Of a stretch of 60,168 bases of DNA, positions 39,547-48,028 are shown piece after piece; position 1 is the first letter of the stretch; every line of letters starts with the position of its first letter. This stretch comes from an uncultured Christensenellaceae bacterium (GTDB lineage Bacteria; Bacillota; Clostridia; Christensenellales; UBA3700): the NCBI GenBank assembly GCA_944383905.1, contig CALWRI010000011.1, positions 1 to 60,168 of the forward strand, written 5' to 3'. Position numbers and translations under genes: made by a program. The notes beneath the pieces were generated by a model. It was not told the DNA's origin and searched no databases. It saw only the letters and a list, made by a program, of their open reading frames with translations.

Positions 39547-40575
39547 GTGGATCTGTCTTTGGGTGCGGACAACGCGGTTGGCGTCGTCGTTGATCTGTTG
39601 TTGCTCGCGGTCGGACTCGCTCTCATAGTCAAGGGCGGGGATATGTTCGTGGACGGCAGCGTATGGGCGGCGAGAGCTTTCAACGTCCCCGAAACGGTCA
39701 TCGGCGCGACGGTCGTGTCCGTGGGAACGACGTTGCCCGAAATAATAACGTCGCTCACGTCGGCGATAAAGGGTACCGCGGCGGGAGACTCTGCGCTCGC
39801 AGAGGGGTACAACGAGATTGCCGTCGGCAACGCGGTCGGCTCCATGCTGTGCAACGTCGGACTGATAGCCGCGCTCGTTCTGATCATAAAACCGCCGAAG
39901 ACGGAAAGAGGTTTTGCGGGCAAAGGGATATTTTTGCTTTTTGCGTCCACCTTTCTTGCCGTGTTCGCTTTTACGGGCGGCGGAATAGACGTTTGGGAAG
40001 GCGCTGTTCTTCTCGCGCTGTTCGTGATATTTACAGGGCTCAATCTCTACGAAGCGGGCAGGGGGCGAAACATGTTATCCGCCGTTGCGGACAAGGTCGT
40101 CGTGACAAAAAAGAGCGTCGCGAAGAACCTTGCGCTGTTCGCGTTCGGCGCGGCGGCGACGGCGCTCGGCGCGATACTGCTCGTCGACAACGCGCAAAGT
40201 CTGTGCGTGGGCATGGGAGTTCCCCAACAGATCGTCGGGATAACGGTCGTCGCGATAGGGACGTCGCTTCCCGAGCTCGTGACTTCTCTGACGTCTCTGA
40301 AAAAGGGCAGGACGGGGATAGGGCTCGGCAACGTGATAGGGGCGAACGTGATAAACGCGACGCTTCTGCTCGGGCTTGTCGCCTGCGCGACGGGGAGAGG
40401 TCTTCCGATAGACGGTTTTACCGCAAGGTTTGCCGTTCCCGCCATGCTCGCGGTGAGCGCGCTGCTCGTACTGCCTTCCGCGATTGCGAAAAAGACGTAC
40501 AGATGGCAGGGTGCGGCGATAATTGCGGTATATTTGGCATTTATTGTGTACAATATAATCTCTGTTGTGGTATAA
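39547..40575 (+). CDS. CaCA-family sodium/calcium exchanger (YrbG-like)
   Basis: The 342-residue membrane protein has two homologous halves of about five helices each, with ion-binding alpha repeats ATVVSVGTTLPEIITSLTSA (about 58-77) and ITVVAIGTSLPELVTSLTSL (about 233-252), each followed by a second conserved segment (AVGNAVGSMLCNVG and GLGNVIGANVINATLL). It exports calcium using a sodium gradient. The start is GTG with AGAGGTGG upstream; a small GCCGC/GCGGC hairpin lies just before that site. Confidence 0.95.
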   Translation: MDLSLGADNAVGVVVDLLLLAVGLALIVKGGDMFVDGSVWAARAFNVPETVIGATVVSVGTTLPEIITSLTSAIKGTAAGDSALAEGYNEIAVGNAVGSMLCNVGLIAALVLIIKPPKTERGFAGKGIFLLFASTFLAVFAFTGGGIDVWEGAVLLALFVIFTGLNLYEAGRGRNMLSAVADKVVVTKKSVAKNLALFAFGAAATALGAILLVDNAQSLCVGMGVPQQIVGITVVAIGTSLPELVTSLTSLKKGRTGIGLGNVIGANVINATLLLGLVACATGRGLPIDGFTARFAVPAMLAVSALLVLPSAIAKKTYRWQGAAIIAVYLAFIVYNIISVVV

Positions 40576-40576
40576 T
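40571..40576 (+). promoter_or_regulatory. Extended -10 box before pgcA
   Basis: TGGTATAAT at the very end of the exchanger gene supplies a TGn-extended -10 box, about 50 bp before the phosphohexomutase start. No good -35 box was found. Confidence 0.45.
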
Positions 40577-40626
40577 ATATGCAAAGAAAATTCTGGTGGG
40601 CGGTCTGCCCGTCTCGGAGGGAGAAA

Positions 40627-42372
40627 ATGGATTACAGGAAGAATTATGCGGAGTGGCTCGAAAACTGCGACGAAGACGGCAAAAAAGAGCTTCTTGCGAT
40701 ACGGGACGACGAAAAGGAGATAAAAGAGAGGTTCACGCTTCCGCTTGCGTTCGGTACCGCGGGCATGAGAGGCACGATCGCCCTCGGCATATCCAATATG
40801 AACGTGTACACGGTCGCACGCGCGACGAAAGGACTTGCCAATTACGTCAACGGACTCGGCAAGGCGGAAGCGGAAAGAGGCGTCGTCGTGTCCTACGATA
40901 CGAGGCGCAAGTCGTTCGACTTCGCTCTGATAACCGCGAGAGTGCTTGCGGCAAACAAGATAAAAGTCAGACTTTTCGAAGACGTCAGACCCGTGCCGAT
41001 GTGCAGTTATGCGGTAAGGCATACAAACGCGATAGCGGGCGTCATGATCACCGCAAGCCACAATCCCAAGGAATACAACGGCTACAAGGTTTACGGCGAG
41101 GACGGCGCGCAGATGTCGCCCGAAGCTACCGCGGTGGTCGTCGATTTCATCGATAAGACGGGGTATTTCGGGATAGAGCTTGCCGACGTTAAGACCTCGG
41201 AAAGGAGCGATATAAAGGGCAAGGACAACTTTGCGCTCAACGAATATATCACCGTGATAGGAAAAAGTCTCGACGAAGATTATTACGCGGAGATCTCAAA
41301 GCTTTCGCTGTCTCCCGAGGCAGTCGCGGCGGAAGGCGCGAAGATGAAACTCGTTTACAGCCCGATCCACGGCAGCGGATACGTTCCCGTCACGACGATG
41401 CTTTCGCGCATGGGGATAAAGGTGGAAGTCGTCGAGGAGCAGAAAAATCCCGACACAGAATTTTCCACCGTGCAGATGCCCAATCCCGAGCAACCCGACG
41501 CGCTCGCGCTCGGCATAAAGCTCGCGGACAGGATAAGCGCCGACGTCGTCATAGGCACCGACCCCGACTGCGACCGCATGGGCGTCGCCGTCAGGGACGA
41601 CAAGGGAAAGTTTACTCTGCTCACAGGCAATCAGATAGGCGCGCTCCTGCTCGACTATATCCTGCTCCGTCACAAGGAGAGAGGAGACCTGCCCGCAAAC
41701 GGCGCCGTCGTAAAGACGATCGTCACGACCAGCCTTGCGGACAAGATAGCGAAAAGTTACGGCATGACCGTCTACGACGTACTGACGGGCTTCAAGTTCA
41801 TCGGCGAAAAGATAAAGGAGTGGGAACAGAACGGCAAACACACCTTCATGTTCGGTTACGAGGAGAGCTACGGCTACCTCTCGGGCACGCACGCAAGGGA
41901 TAAGGACGCCGTCGTCGCGAGTATGCTGTTCTCCGAGATGGTCTGCTATTATCAGTACAAGGGCAAGAAACTCTACGACAGATTGCAGGAGATATTCGCA
42001 AAATACGGCTATTTTGCGGAGACGAGCAAGTCGTTCGCGTTCAAGGGTCTCGACGGAATGCAGAAGATGGCGGACATCATGGAAAAGGCGAGAGCGGAGT
42101 ATTTCACCGAGTTTGCGGGGATAAAAACGGTATCCAAGCTGGATTTCAAAAAGAGAGTGGAGACCTTTGCGTACGGCAGAACGGCGCCGATAACCCTGCC
42201 CGAGACCAACGTGATAAAATACACGCTCGGCAACGACGAGTGGGTCTGCATAAGACCGAGCGGCACGGAGCCCAAACTCAAAGTGTACGTCTCCGTCAAC
42301 GCGGACAGCGCCGCAAAGGCGGACGAACGCAGGAAAGCCGTGCTCGAAGCGGCGGAAGCGAAACTTCTCTGA
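40627..42372 (+). CDS. pgcA: Phosphohexomutase (phosphoglucomutase/phosphomannomutase family)
   Basis: The 581-residue enzyme interconverts sugar 1- and 6-phosphates. Signatures are LAFGTAGMRGTI at the N-terminus, TASHNPKEYNGYKVY with the phosphoserine, GTDPDCDRMGVAV as the Mg-binding loop, GYEESYGYLSG for sugar recognition and RPSGTEPKLKVYV for phosphate binding. The length fits the long PgcA type that supplies glucose-1-phosphate for envelope glycans. ATG 40627 follows GGAGGGAG, preferred over the ATG at 40579, which lies in the -10 region. The end faces a convergent XRE gene. Confidence 0.95.
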   Translation: MDYRKNYAEWLENCDEDGKKELLAIRDDEKEIKERFTLPLAFGTAGMRGTIALGISNMNVYTVARATKGLANYVNGLGKAEAERGVVVSYDTRRKSFDFALITARVLAANKIKVRLFEDVRPVPMCSYAVRHTNAIAGVMITASHNPKEYNGYKVYGEDGAQMSPEATAVVVDFIDKTGYFGIELADVKTSERSDIKGKDNFALNEYITVIGKSLDEDYYAEISKLSLSPEAVAAEGAKMKLVYSPIHGSGYVPVTTMLSRMGIKVEVVEEQKNPDTEFSTVQMPNPEQPDALALGIKLADRISADVVIGTDPDCDRMGVAVRDDKGKFTLLTGNQIGALLLDYILLRHKERGDLPANGAVVKTIVTTSLADKIAKSYGMTVYDVLTGFKFIGEKIKEWEQNGKHTFMFGYEESYGYLSGTHARDKDAVVASMLFSEMVCYYQYKGKKLYDRLQEIFAKYGYFAETSKSFAFKGLDGMQKMADIMEKARAEYFTEFAGIKTVSKLDFKKRVETFAYGRTAPITLPETNVIKYTLGNDEWVCIRPSGTEPKLKVYVSVNADSAAKADERRKAVLEAAEAKLL

Positions 42373-42426
42373 AAACAGCGCGGTGCGTCCGCGTGAGAAA
42401 AGAGAAAGGTCAGATAAAAAGTAAAA

Positions 42427-42460
42427 TGAAAAAGAGAGACGGCGCCGCCGTCTCTCTTTT
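42427..42460. terminator. Bidirectional terminator between pgcA and the XRE gene
   Basis: AAAGAGAGACGGC and GCCGTCTCTCTTT pair perfectly around a 3-nt loop, with A-run and T-run on the two sides. Confidence 0.88.
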
Positions 42461-42669
42461 CAGTCTCTGTATCTTGCGGGATTGTCGGTCCTCTCGAGCA
42501 GATAGTCGAGAGAAACGTCGAAATAGTCGGCGATCTTTATCAGCGTCTGATAATCCGCCTGTCTTTTGCCCGATTCGTAACGGCTCACCGTGTTCTGGTT
42601 CATATCGAGTTCGAGAGCAAGCCTTTGCTGGGTCATATTCCTCTTTTCGCGTAAAAATCTGAGTCTCAT
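42460..42669 (-). CDS. Short XRE-type regulator
   Basis: The 69-residue protein is a lone Cro/C1 helix-turn-helix: RLRFLREKRNMTQQRLALEL, MNQNTVSRYESGKRQADYQT and YFDVSLDYLLERTDN. It probably represses itself and the divergent PH-domain gene through the palindrome at 42683-42699. Its -10 box lies only 11 nt before the ATG and AAGG abuts the start codon, so the leader is about 5 nt. Confidence 0.9.
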   Translation of the reverse strand: MRLRFLREKRNMTQQRLALELDMNQNTVSRYESGKRQADYQTLIKIADYFDVSLDYLLERTDNPARYRD

Positions 42670-42672
42670 ACC

Positions 42673-42701
42673 TTGACAAGATTATACCACTTTGGTATAC
42701 T
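42673..42701 (+). promoter_or_regulatory. Overlapping divergent promoters with one operator
   Basis: Plus strand TTGACA (42673-42678), 17-bp spacer, TATACT (42696-42701) drives the PH-domain gene. Minus strand TGG-extended TATAAT (42681-42686) drives the XRE gene. TATACC-ACTTT-GGTATA (42683-42699) covers the plus-strand spacer and -10 and the minus-strand -10. Confidence 0.85.
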
Positions 42702-42800
42702 TAAAATATCCCGATACGGGATAAAGCGGCTTTGCCGCAAATAGCATGGAAAGGTATCCAAAACGCGGAGTGTTTTAACCGCGGGTCGGGAGGAGGGAAT

Positions 42801-43301
42801 ATGAAAAAGGAAAATTCGGAAAGCGGCCTTTTGTACGTCGCCAAAAAGTCTGCCTGGGCGCACGGCTCGAGGCTCGTCGGGGGAGTCGTGTTTGCGGTAT
42901 TGCTCGTCGCGCTCGCCGCGTTTTGTTTCAGCCGCGGCGCAAAGCTTGTCGGAGGCGTTTCGCTGGCGGCGGCGTTGATCCCCGTGATCGTCGTGCTCGA
43001 GACTATTCTTGAAGCGGTGAAAAACGAGATCAGGATATACGACAAATACATAATCACGAGAAAGGGGTTGATAAACGTCAAAGAGACGCGCTCGGTGATG
43101 ACTCCGATAATCGGCATATCCGTCGAGCAGAGCGTTACGGGCAAGATATTCAATTACGGCAACGTGAAGATCGACAAGATCGGCAAGGGCTGGGACGTGG
43201 ATTTCAAATACATCAAAAAGCCCGATCAGTTCAAGATGTTTTTGCAGGATATGATGGAAAAGAACGATCTGAGCAATACGACCATGATAATGGGAAACTG
43301 A
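42801..43301 (+). CDS. Bacterial PH-domain membrane protein
   Basis: The 166-residue protein has two transmembrane helices (about 25-42 and 50-70) and a C-terminal bacterial PH domain: IRIYDKYIITRKGLINVKE, VMTPIIGISVEQSVTGKIFN and YGNVKID. Such YdbS/YdbT-type proteins sit in the membrane; their roles are unclear. GGAGGAGGG precedes the ATG. The ~90-nt leader contains a GCGGC-TTT-GCCGC hairpin. It is transcribed divergently from the XRE gene and probably controlled by it. Confidence 0.88.
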   Translation: MKKENSESGLLYVAKKSAWAHGSRLVGGVVFAVLLVALAAFCFSRGAKLVGGVSLAAALIPVIVVLETILEAVKNEIRIYDKYIITRKGLINVKETRSVMTPIIGISVEQSVTGKIFNYGNVKIDKIGKGWDVDFKYIKKPDQFKMFLQDMMEKNDLSNTTMIMGN

Positions 43302-43334
43302 AAAAAAAGAAGCCGCGCGGCTTCTTTTTTTTCT
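43301..43334. terminator. Bidirectional terminator
   Basis: GAAGCC-GCGC-GGCTTC flanked by an A-run and a T-run, between the convergent PH-domain and ferritin-like genes. Confidence 0.9.
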
Positions 43335-43365
43335 TTCCGTCGGTTGTTTTGTTTCGTATTTTCAG

Positions 43366-43896
43366 TCAAAAGCAACGGCATTCGGGACGGCTTTGTGCGC
43401 AGGAAAATTCTGAAAGAAGCTGTCTGAATATCGCGACGTGGATCTCCTCGTCTTCGATTATCCGTTCGATGAGAGCGACGATCGACTTGTTCGTGAGCGC
43501 GGAGATCGTCCGTCTGTAATTTGCAATCGCCCCGAGTTCTCCTTCGAGGTCGGCTTTGAGCATGGAGCATATGTCGAGGGTATAATTCACCGCGCTGCCT
43601 GACCAGAAGCAGTTGCGTCCGGCGATCACGGGGTCTCCGCCGCTCTGAACGATTGCTTCCGCGAGCAGTTCGTGATGCAACATCTCGACTTTGGAGACGT
43701 TTTCGAGTACGAGCGAGAGGTCGGGATATTTTTCCTTGACTATGTAACTCTGATATGCGTATTGCATGATAGCCGTCGTCTCGCTTTCTCTGCCGGCGTA
43801 ATCGTTTGTCAGCGCAAGCACGTCGCGGCGGGAAAACGAGTAGATCTCGGGTTCGGGGTACGGTGCTTCGCTTGAAAAAATCTGAAATTTTGTCAT
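43366..43896 (-). CDS. Ferritin-like di-iron protein
   Basis: The 176-residue protein appears to be a four-helix ferritin-like bundle with iron ligands in RESETTAIMQYAYQSY, VEMLHHELLAE (ExxH), DLEGELGAIANYRR and IEDEEIHVAIFRQLL (ExxH). Relatives include rubrerythrin-like and manganese-catalase-like proteins that handle peroxide in anaerobes; no rubredoxin domain is present. The C-terminus has two Cys (CAQSRPECRCF region). The start is fixed by GGAGG 6 nt upstream of ATG 43896. Confidence 0.85.
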   Translation of the reverse strand: MTKFQIFSSEAPYPEPEIYSFSRRDVLALTNDYAGRESETTAIMQYAYQSYIVKEKYPDLSLVLENVSKVEMLHHELLAEAIVQSGGDPVIAGRNCFWSGSAVNYTLDICSMLKADLEGELGAIANYRRTISALTNKSIVALIERIIEDEEIHVAIFRQLLSEFSCAQSRPECRCF

Positions 43897-44094
43897 TGTT
43901 TTCCTCCGATTGTCGATAATTCGGTCACAGCATAGTATGCAGAAAGCGCTTGTTCTGGTGCTCGATTTCGGAAAAACAGGGGGAAAAGAGATTCCCGAGA
44001 AGAAAGCAAAACGTCTGAAAGCGCTTTGTTTCGGCAAAAAGCGCGTTTTCGAGCCGTCGTGCATTTGCATACATAAAAAATACGCAAAAAACGC

Positions 44095-44123
44095 TTGATA
44101 AATATTTTATTGTGTGCTATTAT
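44095..44123 (+). promoter_or_regulatory. secG promoter
   Basis: TTGATA (44095-44100), 17-bp spacer, TATTAT (44118-44123), about 35 bp before the secG start. Confidence 0.8.
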
Positions 44124-44158
44124 GTTTTAGCAATCATAAAATCGGAGGAATATTCTCA

Positions 44159-44458
44159 ATGAATATCGATTATATATATATGCTTGGCGCAATTGCCAAA
44201 GTCGACTATGAGATCTCGCGTTGGCTCGAGCCGCTTTTGATGATACTTATGGCGGTCATGGGCATCGGCGCGGTCATCTGCATCCTGATGCAAAAGGGTA
44301 CAAACGACAATATCGGCAGTCTGGGCGGAAGCGAAACGGATACCTATGCCGGAAAGAACAAGTCGAGAAGCAAGGAGAGCATACTCAGAAAACTCACGGT
44401 GGTTTTCGGCGTTCTCGTAATGGTGCTTTCGGTGGTATTCTTCCTGATCAAGCAATAA
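44159..44458 (+). CDS. secG: Preprotein translocase subunit SecG
   Basis: The 99-residue protein has two transmembrane helices (about 22-42 and 77-97) linked by the conserved VICILMQKGTNDNIGSLGGS segment. It assists SecYEG-mediated export. GGAGG lies 10 nt before ATG 44159, slightly long; the next Met would remove part of the first helix region. secG is usually followed by rnr and smpB in Bacillota; here rnr is missing and a repeat region fills the gap. Confidence 0.93.
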   Translation: MNIDYIYMLGAIAKVDYEISRWLEPLLMILMAVMGIGAVICILMQKGTNDNIGSLGGSETDTYAGKNKSRSKESILRKLTVVFGVLVMVLSVVFFLIKQ

Positions 44459-44476
44459 GGCGAAAAAAGGATAAGC

Positions 44477-44509
44477 GCTCCGTTCCGCAAAGGGACGGAG
44501 CTTTTTTTT
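44477..44509 (+). terminator. secG terminator
   Basis: GCTCCGT (44477-44483) pairs with ACGGAGC (44495-44501), followed by eight T. Confidence 0.92.
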
Positions 44510-44513
44510 GGGT

Positions 44514-44929
44514 TGTGCCGCCGGGGTGAGGTAGGGACCTGATTTTAAGAGTGTTTGCCTTGCCCCTGCTTTGTTGAAACGCTTGACAATACAATGCAGG
44601 TATTGCCTGCGCGCTTCGCCTCGCAGCGACAGGGGCAAACGCACTTAAAATTGCTTGCGCACCCTGCGCGAGGGCAGGTGCAACCTCACCCCGGCGGTAC
44701 GAAGAGGCTTGCGGGAAGCAGCGCAAGAGTGTTTGCCTTGCCCCTGCTTTGTTGAAACGCTTGACAATACAATGCAGGTATTGCCTGCGCGCTTCGCCTC
44801 GCAGCGACAGGGGCAAACGCACTTAAAATTGCTTGCGCACCCTGCGCGAGGGCAGGTACAATCTCACCCCGGCGGCACGGAGAGGGTTGCGGGAAAAGCG
44901 AATAAATTGCTTGCGCACCCTGCGAGAAA
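44514..44929. repeat. Tandem 178-bp MITE-like repeat with inverted ends
   Basis: Bases 44547-44679 and 44725-44857 (133 bp) are identical, and the whole units (178 bp each, to about 44902) differ only near their ends. A short third fragment (ATTGCTTGCGCACCCTGCG) is at 44907-44925. GTGCCGCCGGGGTGAGG at the left edge is inverted relative to CTCACCCCGGCGG-AC at the end of each unit, resembling terminal inverted repeats. Each unit contains TTGCCCCTG...CAGGGGCAA and GCAGG-TATTG-CCTGC hairpins. Confidence 0.85.
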
Positions 44930-44995
44930 GGAGTTGATCCTTGTCGGAAAAGAGCGAGGAAAGAGAAGTAACGCGCATAACGGGCGAAAAAGATT

Positions 44996-45024
44996 GCAGA
45001 CAAGGTGCGCGTGTGTTAAAATAA
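44996..45024 (+). promoter_or_regulatory. smpB promoter
   Basis: TTGCAG, 17-bp spacer, TAAAAT, ending about 26 bp before the smpB ATG. Confidence 0.55.
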
Positions 45025-45049
45025 TTAATAATCGGCAGAATATACACAG

Positions 45050-45514
45050 ATGGAATCGGTAAAGATAATCACCGCCAACAAAAAGGCGTATCACGAATAT
45101 TTCATCGACGAGACCTACGAGGCGGGCATAGTGCTTGCGGGCAGCGAGGTCAAGTCGGTCAGACAGGGACACATCAACCTCAAGGACGCGTTTTGTCTCG
45201 TCCGCGACGGAGAGATGTGGCTCGTCAACTGTCATATCACGCCTTACGAGAAAGGCAGTTATTTCAATACGGAGGCGACGAGGACGAGAAAACTCCTGCT
45301 CCGTCGTCACGAGATCGACAGGCTGCGCGGAAAGGTGGAACAAAAGGGATTTACGCTTGTCCCGACAAAGGCGTACTTCAAGCAGGGGCTCGTAAAGATA
45401 GAGGTTGGTCTCGCACGAGGAAAGGAGCTGCACGACAAGCGTGCCGACGAGGCAAAGAAAACTGCAAAAAGAGAGATAGAAAGGGCAATAAAAGAACACA
45501 ATCACAGAGGTTGA
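45050..45514 (+). CDS. smpB: SsrA-binding protein SmpB
   Basis: The 154-residue protein binds tmRNA and brings it to stalled ribosomes. Signatures are [62 protein letters not shown] and the C-terminal basic tail after [14 protein letters not shown]. Length is normal. The ribosome binding site is poor (CGGCAG 14 nt upstream). The tmRNA gene is not in this window. Confidence 0.97.
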   Translation: MESVKIITANKKAYHEYFIDETYEAGIVLAGSEVKSVRQGHINLKDAFCLVRDGEMWLVNCHITPYEKGSYFNTEATRTRKLLLRRHEIDRLRGKVEQKGFTLVPTKAYFKQGLVKIEVGLARGKELHDKRADEAKKTAKREIERAIKEHNHRG

Positions 45515-45552
45515 GATAAAAATTTTCTGCCGCAAGGCGAAAGGAGACGTAT

Positions 45553-46836
45553 ATGAAAAAAATCGAGACGACGTGCGTACATGGCGGTTACGTTCCCAAA
45601 AACGGAGAACCGAGACAGACGCCGATAATACAGAGCACGACCTTCAAATACGACACGAGCGAGGATATGGCAAAGCTGTTTGACCTTGAGGCTTCGGGTT
45701 ATTTTTACAGCAGACTGCAAAACCCTACCTGCGATTACGTCGCGGCGAAGATCGCGCAGCTTGAAGGCGGCAGCGCGGCAATGCTGACGTCGTCGGGTCA
45801 GGCGGCAAACTTTTATGCGGTATTCAACATCGCGACCTGCGGCGACCACGTCGTGGCAAGCTCCACGATATACGGAGGGACCTACAATCTGTTTGCCGTA
45901 ACGATGAAGAAGATGGGTGTCGAATTCACGTTTGTCGCGCCCGACTGCTCCGAAGAAGAGCTCAACGCGGCGTTCAGAGAGAATACGAAGGCGGTGTTCG
46001 GCGAGACGATCGCAAACCCCGCGGTCAACGTGCTCGACATAGAAAAATTCGCAAAGGCGGCGCACTCGCACGGCGTACCGCTCATAGTCGACAATACTTT
46101 TGCGACTCCGATCAACTGCCGTCCGATAGAGTGGGGCGCTGACATAGTCACTCACTCCACGACCAAATATATGGACGGGCACGGCTCCGCGGTGGGCGGC
46201 GCGATTGTGGACAGCGGCAAGTTCGACTGGATGGCGCACGCAGACAAATTCCCCGGACTGTGCAAGCCCGACGACAGCTATCACGGCATCGTATACGCCG
46301 AGAAATTCGGCAAAGAGGGAGCGTTCATAACAAAGGCGACCGCGCAGCTTATGAGAGATTTCGGCTCCGTGCAGTCTCCGCAGAGCGCGTTCCTGCTCAA
46401 TCTGGGGCTTGAAAGCCTTGCGGTAAGAATGCAGAGACATTGCGAAAACGCGCAGAAGATGGCGGAGTTTTTGCAGTCTCACAAAAACGTGACCTGGGTC
46501 ACATATTGCGGACTCAAAGGCGACGCGTGCTACGAGCTTGGACAGAAATATCTGAAAAACGGCTCATGCGGCGTATTGAGCTTCGGGGTCAAGGGCGGCA
46601 GAAAGGCGGCGGAAAAGGTCATGGACAGCCTCAGGCTGATACCTATCGAAACGCACGTCGCGGACGCACGCAGCTGTTGTCTGCATCCCGCGAGCGCGAC
46701 TCACAGACAGATGAACGACGAGGAATTGCTGCACGCAGGCGTCAAGCCCGAGCTTATCAGACTTTCCGTCGGCATCGAGAACGTCGACGACCTGATCGCG
46801 GACGTAAAACAAGCGCTCGATTCGCTCGACGAATAA
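45553..46836 (+). CDS. metY: O-acetylhomoserine sulfhydrylase (MetY)
   Basis: The 427-residue PLP enzyme makes homocysteine from O-acetylhomoserine and sulfide. It has the Cys/Met metabolism fold with YFYSRLQNPT, SGQAANFYAVF, PLIVDNTFATPINCRPIEWGAD and the PLP lysine in THSTTKYMDGHG. Length and the insertion after DWMAHADKFPG suit MetY rather than MetB/MetC. GGCGAAAGGAG precedes the ATG. It is followed 31 bp later by metA, forming a two-gene methionine operon; no SAM riboswitch fits in the 38-bp leader. Confidence 0.95.
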   Translation: MKKIETTCVHGGYVPKNGEPRQTPIIQSTTFKYDTSEDMAKLFDLEASGYFYSRLQNPTCDYVAAKIAQLEGGSAAMLTSSGQAANFYAVFNIATCGDHVVASSTIYGGTYNLFAVTMKKMGVEFTFVAPDCSEEELNAAFRENTKAVFGETIANPAVNVLDIEKFAKAAHSHGVPLIVDNTFATPINCRPIEWGADIVTHSTTKYMDGHGSAVGGAIVDSGKFDWMAHADKFPGLCKPDDSYHGIVYAEKFGKEGAFITKATAQLMRDFGSVQSPQSAFLLNLGLESLAVRMQRHCENAQKMAEFLQSHKNVTWVTYCGLKGDACYELGQKYLKNGSCGVLSFGVKGGRKAAEKVMDSLRLIPIETHVADARSCCLHPASATHRQMNDEELLHAGVKPELIRLSVGIENVDDLIADVKQALDSLDE

Positions 46837-46867
46837 AGGATAGTGCCCGAAAGGGCGGGAGTCAAAG

Positions 46868-47797
46868 ATGCCGATAGTCATACCAAAGAGTTTACCCGCG
46901 TTCGATATACTGAAGAAAGAAAACGTCTTCGTCATGCCCAAACTGCGCGCTATGACGCAGGATATCCGTCCGATCGAGATCGCGATCGTCAATCTGATGC
47001 CGACCAAGATAGAGACGGAAACGCAACTCATGCGTCTTTTGGGCAACTCGTCTCTTCAGGTCAACGTAACGCTCGTCAATACGGATACCTACAAGAGCAA
47101 GAATACGCCTCTTGCCCATATGCAGAAGTTTTACAAGACGTTCGACGAGATAAAACAGCTGCGCTTCGACGGAATGATAATCACGGGCGCGCCCGTGGAG
47201 ACCATGCCTTTCGAGAAGGTCGCGTATTGGGAAGAACTCGAAAAGATAATGGATTATGCCGAAAAGAACGTGACCTCGACGATTTATATCTGCTGGGGCG
47301 CGCAGGCGGGACTCAAATACCATTACGGGATCGACAAGCACGAGCTCCCCAAAAAGATGTTCGGAGTCTACGAGGCGAGACCCTGCGACGACACCGAGCC
47401 GCTGCTCAAAGGTATGGACGACACGATATACGTTCCGATGTCACGTCATACGGACATCGACTGCGACGCGGTGATGAGAGACGAGCGCCTCAAAGTGCTC
47501 GCATACGGCGACGACTGCAAGATAGCGATAATAAAGAGTCTGGACAACAAAAAATTCTTCTTCCTCGGTCACAGCGAATACGACCGCGACACGCTCAAAA
47601 ACGAATATCTGCGCGATCTCGACAAGGGGCTCAACATAGATCCTCCGCGCAATTATTTCGTCAACGGCGACGTCAACAGGATCGAAGTCAAGTGGAGAAG
47701 CACGGCAAATCTCATTTATTATAATTGGCTCAACTATTACGTCTATCAGGTCACGCCTTACGACCCTTACGCGCAGGACGGCGGAAAAGAGGAATAA
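46868..47797 (+). CDS. metA: Homoserine O-acyltransferase (MetA family), probably acetyl-specific
   Basis: The 309-residue enzyme activates homoserine for methionine synthesis. It has the MetA fold with IVNLMPTKIETETQ, ITGAPVETMPF, catalytic Cys142 in YICWGAQAGLKYHYG and LGHSEYDRDTL with the His-Glu pair. Residue 111 is Glu, which in this family marks acetyl-CoA use (Gly marks succinyl-CoA). That agrees with the upstream MetY, which uses O-acetylhomoserine. AAAGGGCGGGAG precedes the ATG. Confidence 0.95.
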   Translation: MPIVIPKSLPAFDILKKENVFVMPKLRAMTQDIRPIEIAIVNLMPTKIETETQLMRLLGNSSLQVNVTLVNTDTYKSKNTPLAHMQKFYKTFDEIKQLRFDGMIITGAPVETMPFEKVAYWEELEKIMDYAEKNVTSTIYICWGAQAGLKYHYGIDKHELPKKMFGVYEARPCDDTEPLLKGMDDTIYVPMSRHTDIDCDAVMRDERLKVLAYGDDCKIAIIKSLDNKKFFFLGHSEYDRDTLKNEYLRDLDKGLNIDPPRNYFVNGDVNRIEVKWRSTANLIYYNWLNYYVYQVTPYDPYAQDGGKEE

Positions 47798-47871
47798 ATC
47801 AGGCGAGGTAAACGTATTCCTTGCGTAAAACAGGAGAAATTTAATAAAACGCAATTAACCGCAAAAACAAA

Positions 47872-47895
47872 ACGCACCTGACGGGTGCGTTTTTT
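47872..47895 (+). terminator. Terminator of the metYA operon
   Basis: ACGCACC-TGACG-GGTGCGT followed by TTTTT. Confidence 0.9.
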
Positions 47896-47999
47896 GTTTA
47901 AGATTTTAAATAAAGCTGACGTGTCTGCTCGTTGCAAGATATAAAAACATTGCAAACACAGTCTGTATTTGTCGTATGATCATTATTCAAATATGCGAA

Positions 48000-48018
48000 A
48001 AATTCTGGAATTTCAGAA
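48000..48018 (-). terminator. Weak terminator after the XRE gene
   Basis: ATTCTG-GAATTT-CAGAAT; on the minus strand it is followed by TTTTTCGC. The stem is AT-rich. Confidence 0.5.
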
Positions 48019-48028
48019 TAAAATAAGT

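Larger units (their letters stand above)
44459..45049. other. 590-bp gap between secG and smpB
   Basis: Contains the secG terminator, a MITE-like tandem repeat, an AT-richer 100 bp and the smpB promoter. Short open frames across the repeat have no ribosome binding sites or family matches and are not regarded as genes. No tmRNA or rnr gene was found. Confidence 0.7.

Noticed and set aside
44459..45049. tmRNA gene next to smpB
   Set aside because: No tRNA-Ala-like ends or tag-coding frame could be found; the gap is repeat sequence.
44555..45062. Open frames inside the secG-smpB repeat
   Set aside because: They arise from the duplicated non-coding repeat, share its hairpins, lack ribosome sites and match no protein family.
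45515..45552. SAM riboswitch before metY
   Set aside because: The 38-bp gap is too short, and no such structure was seen inside smpB.
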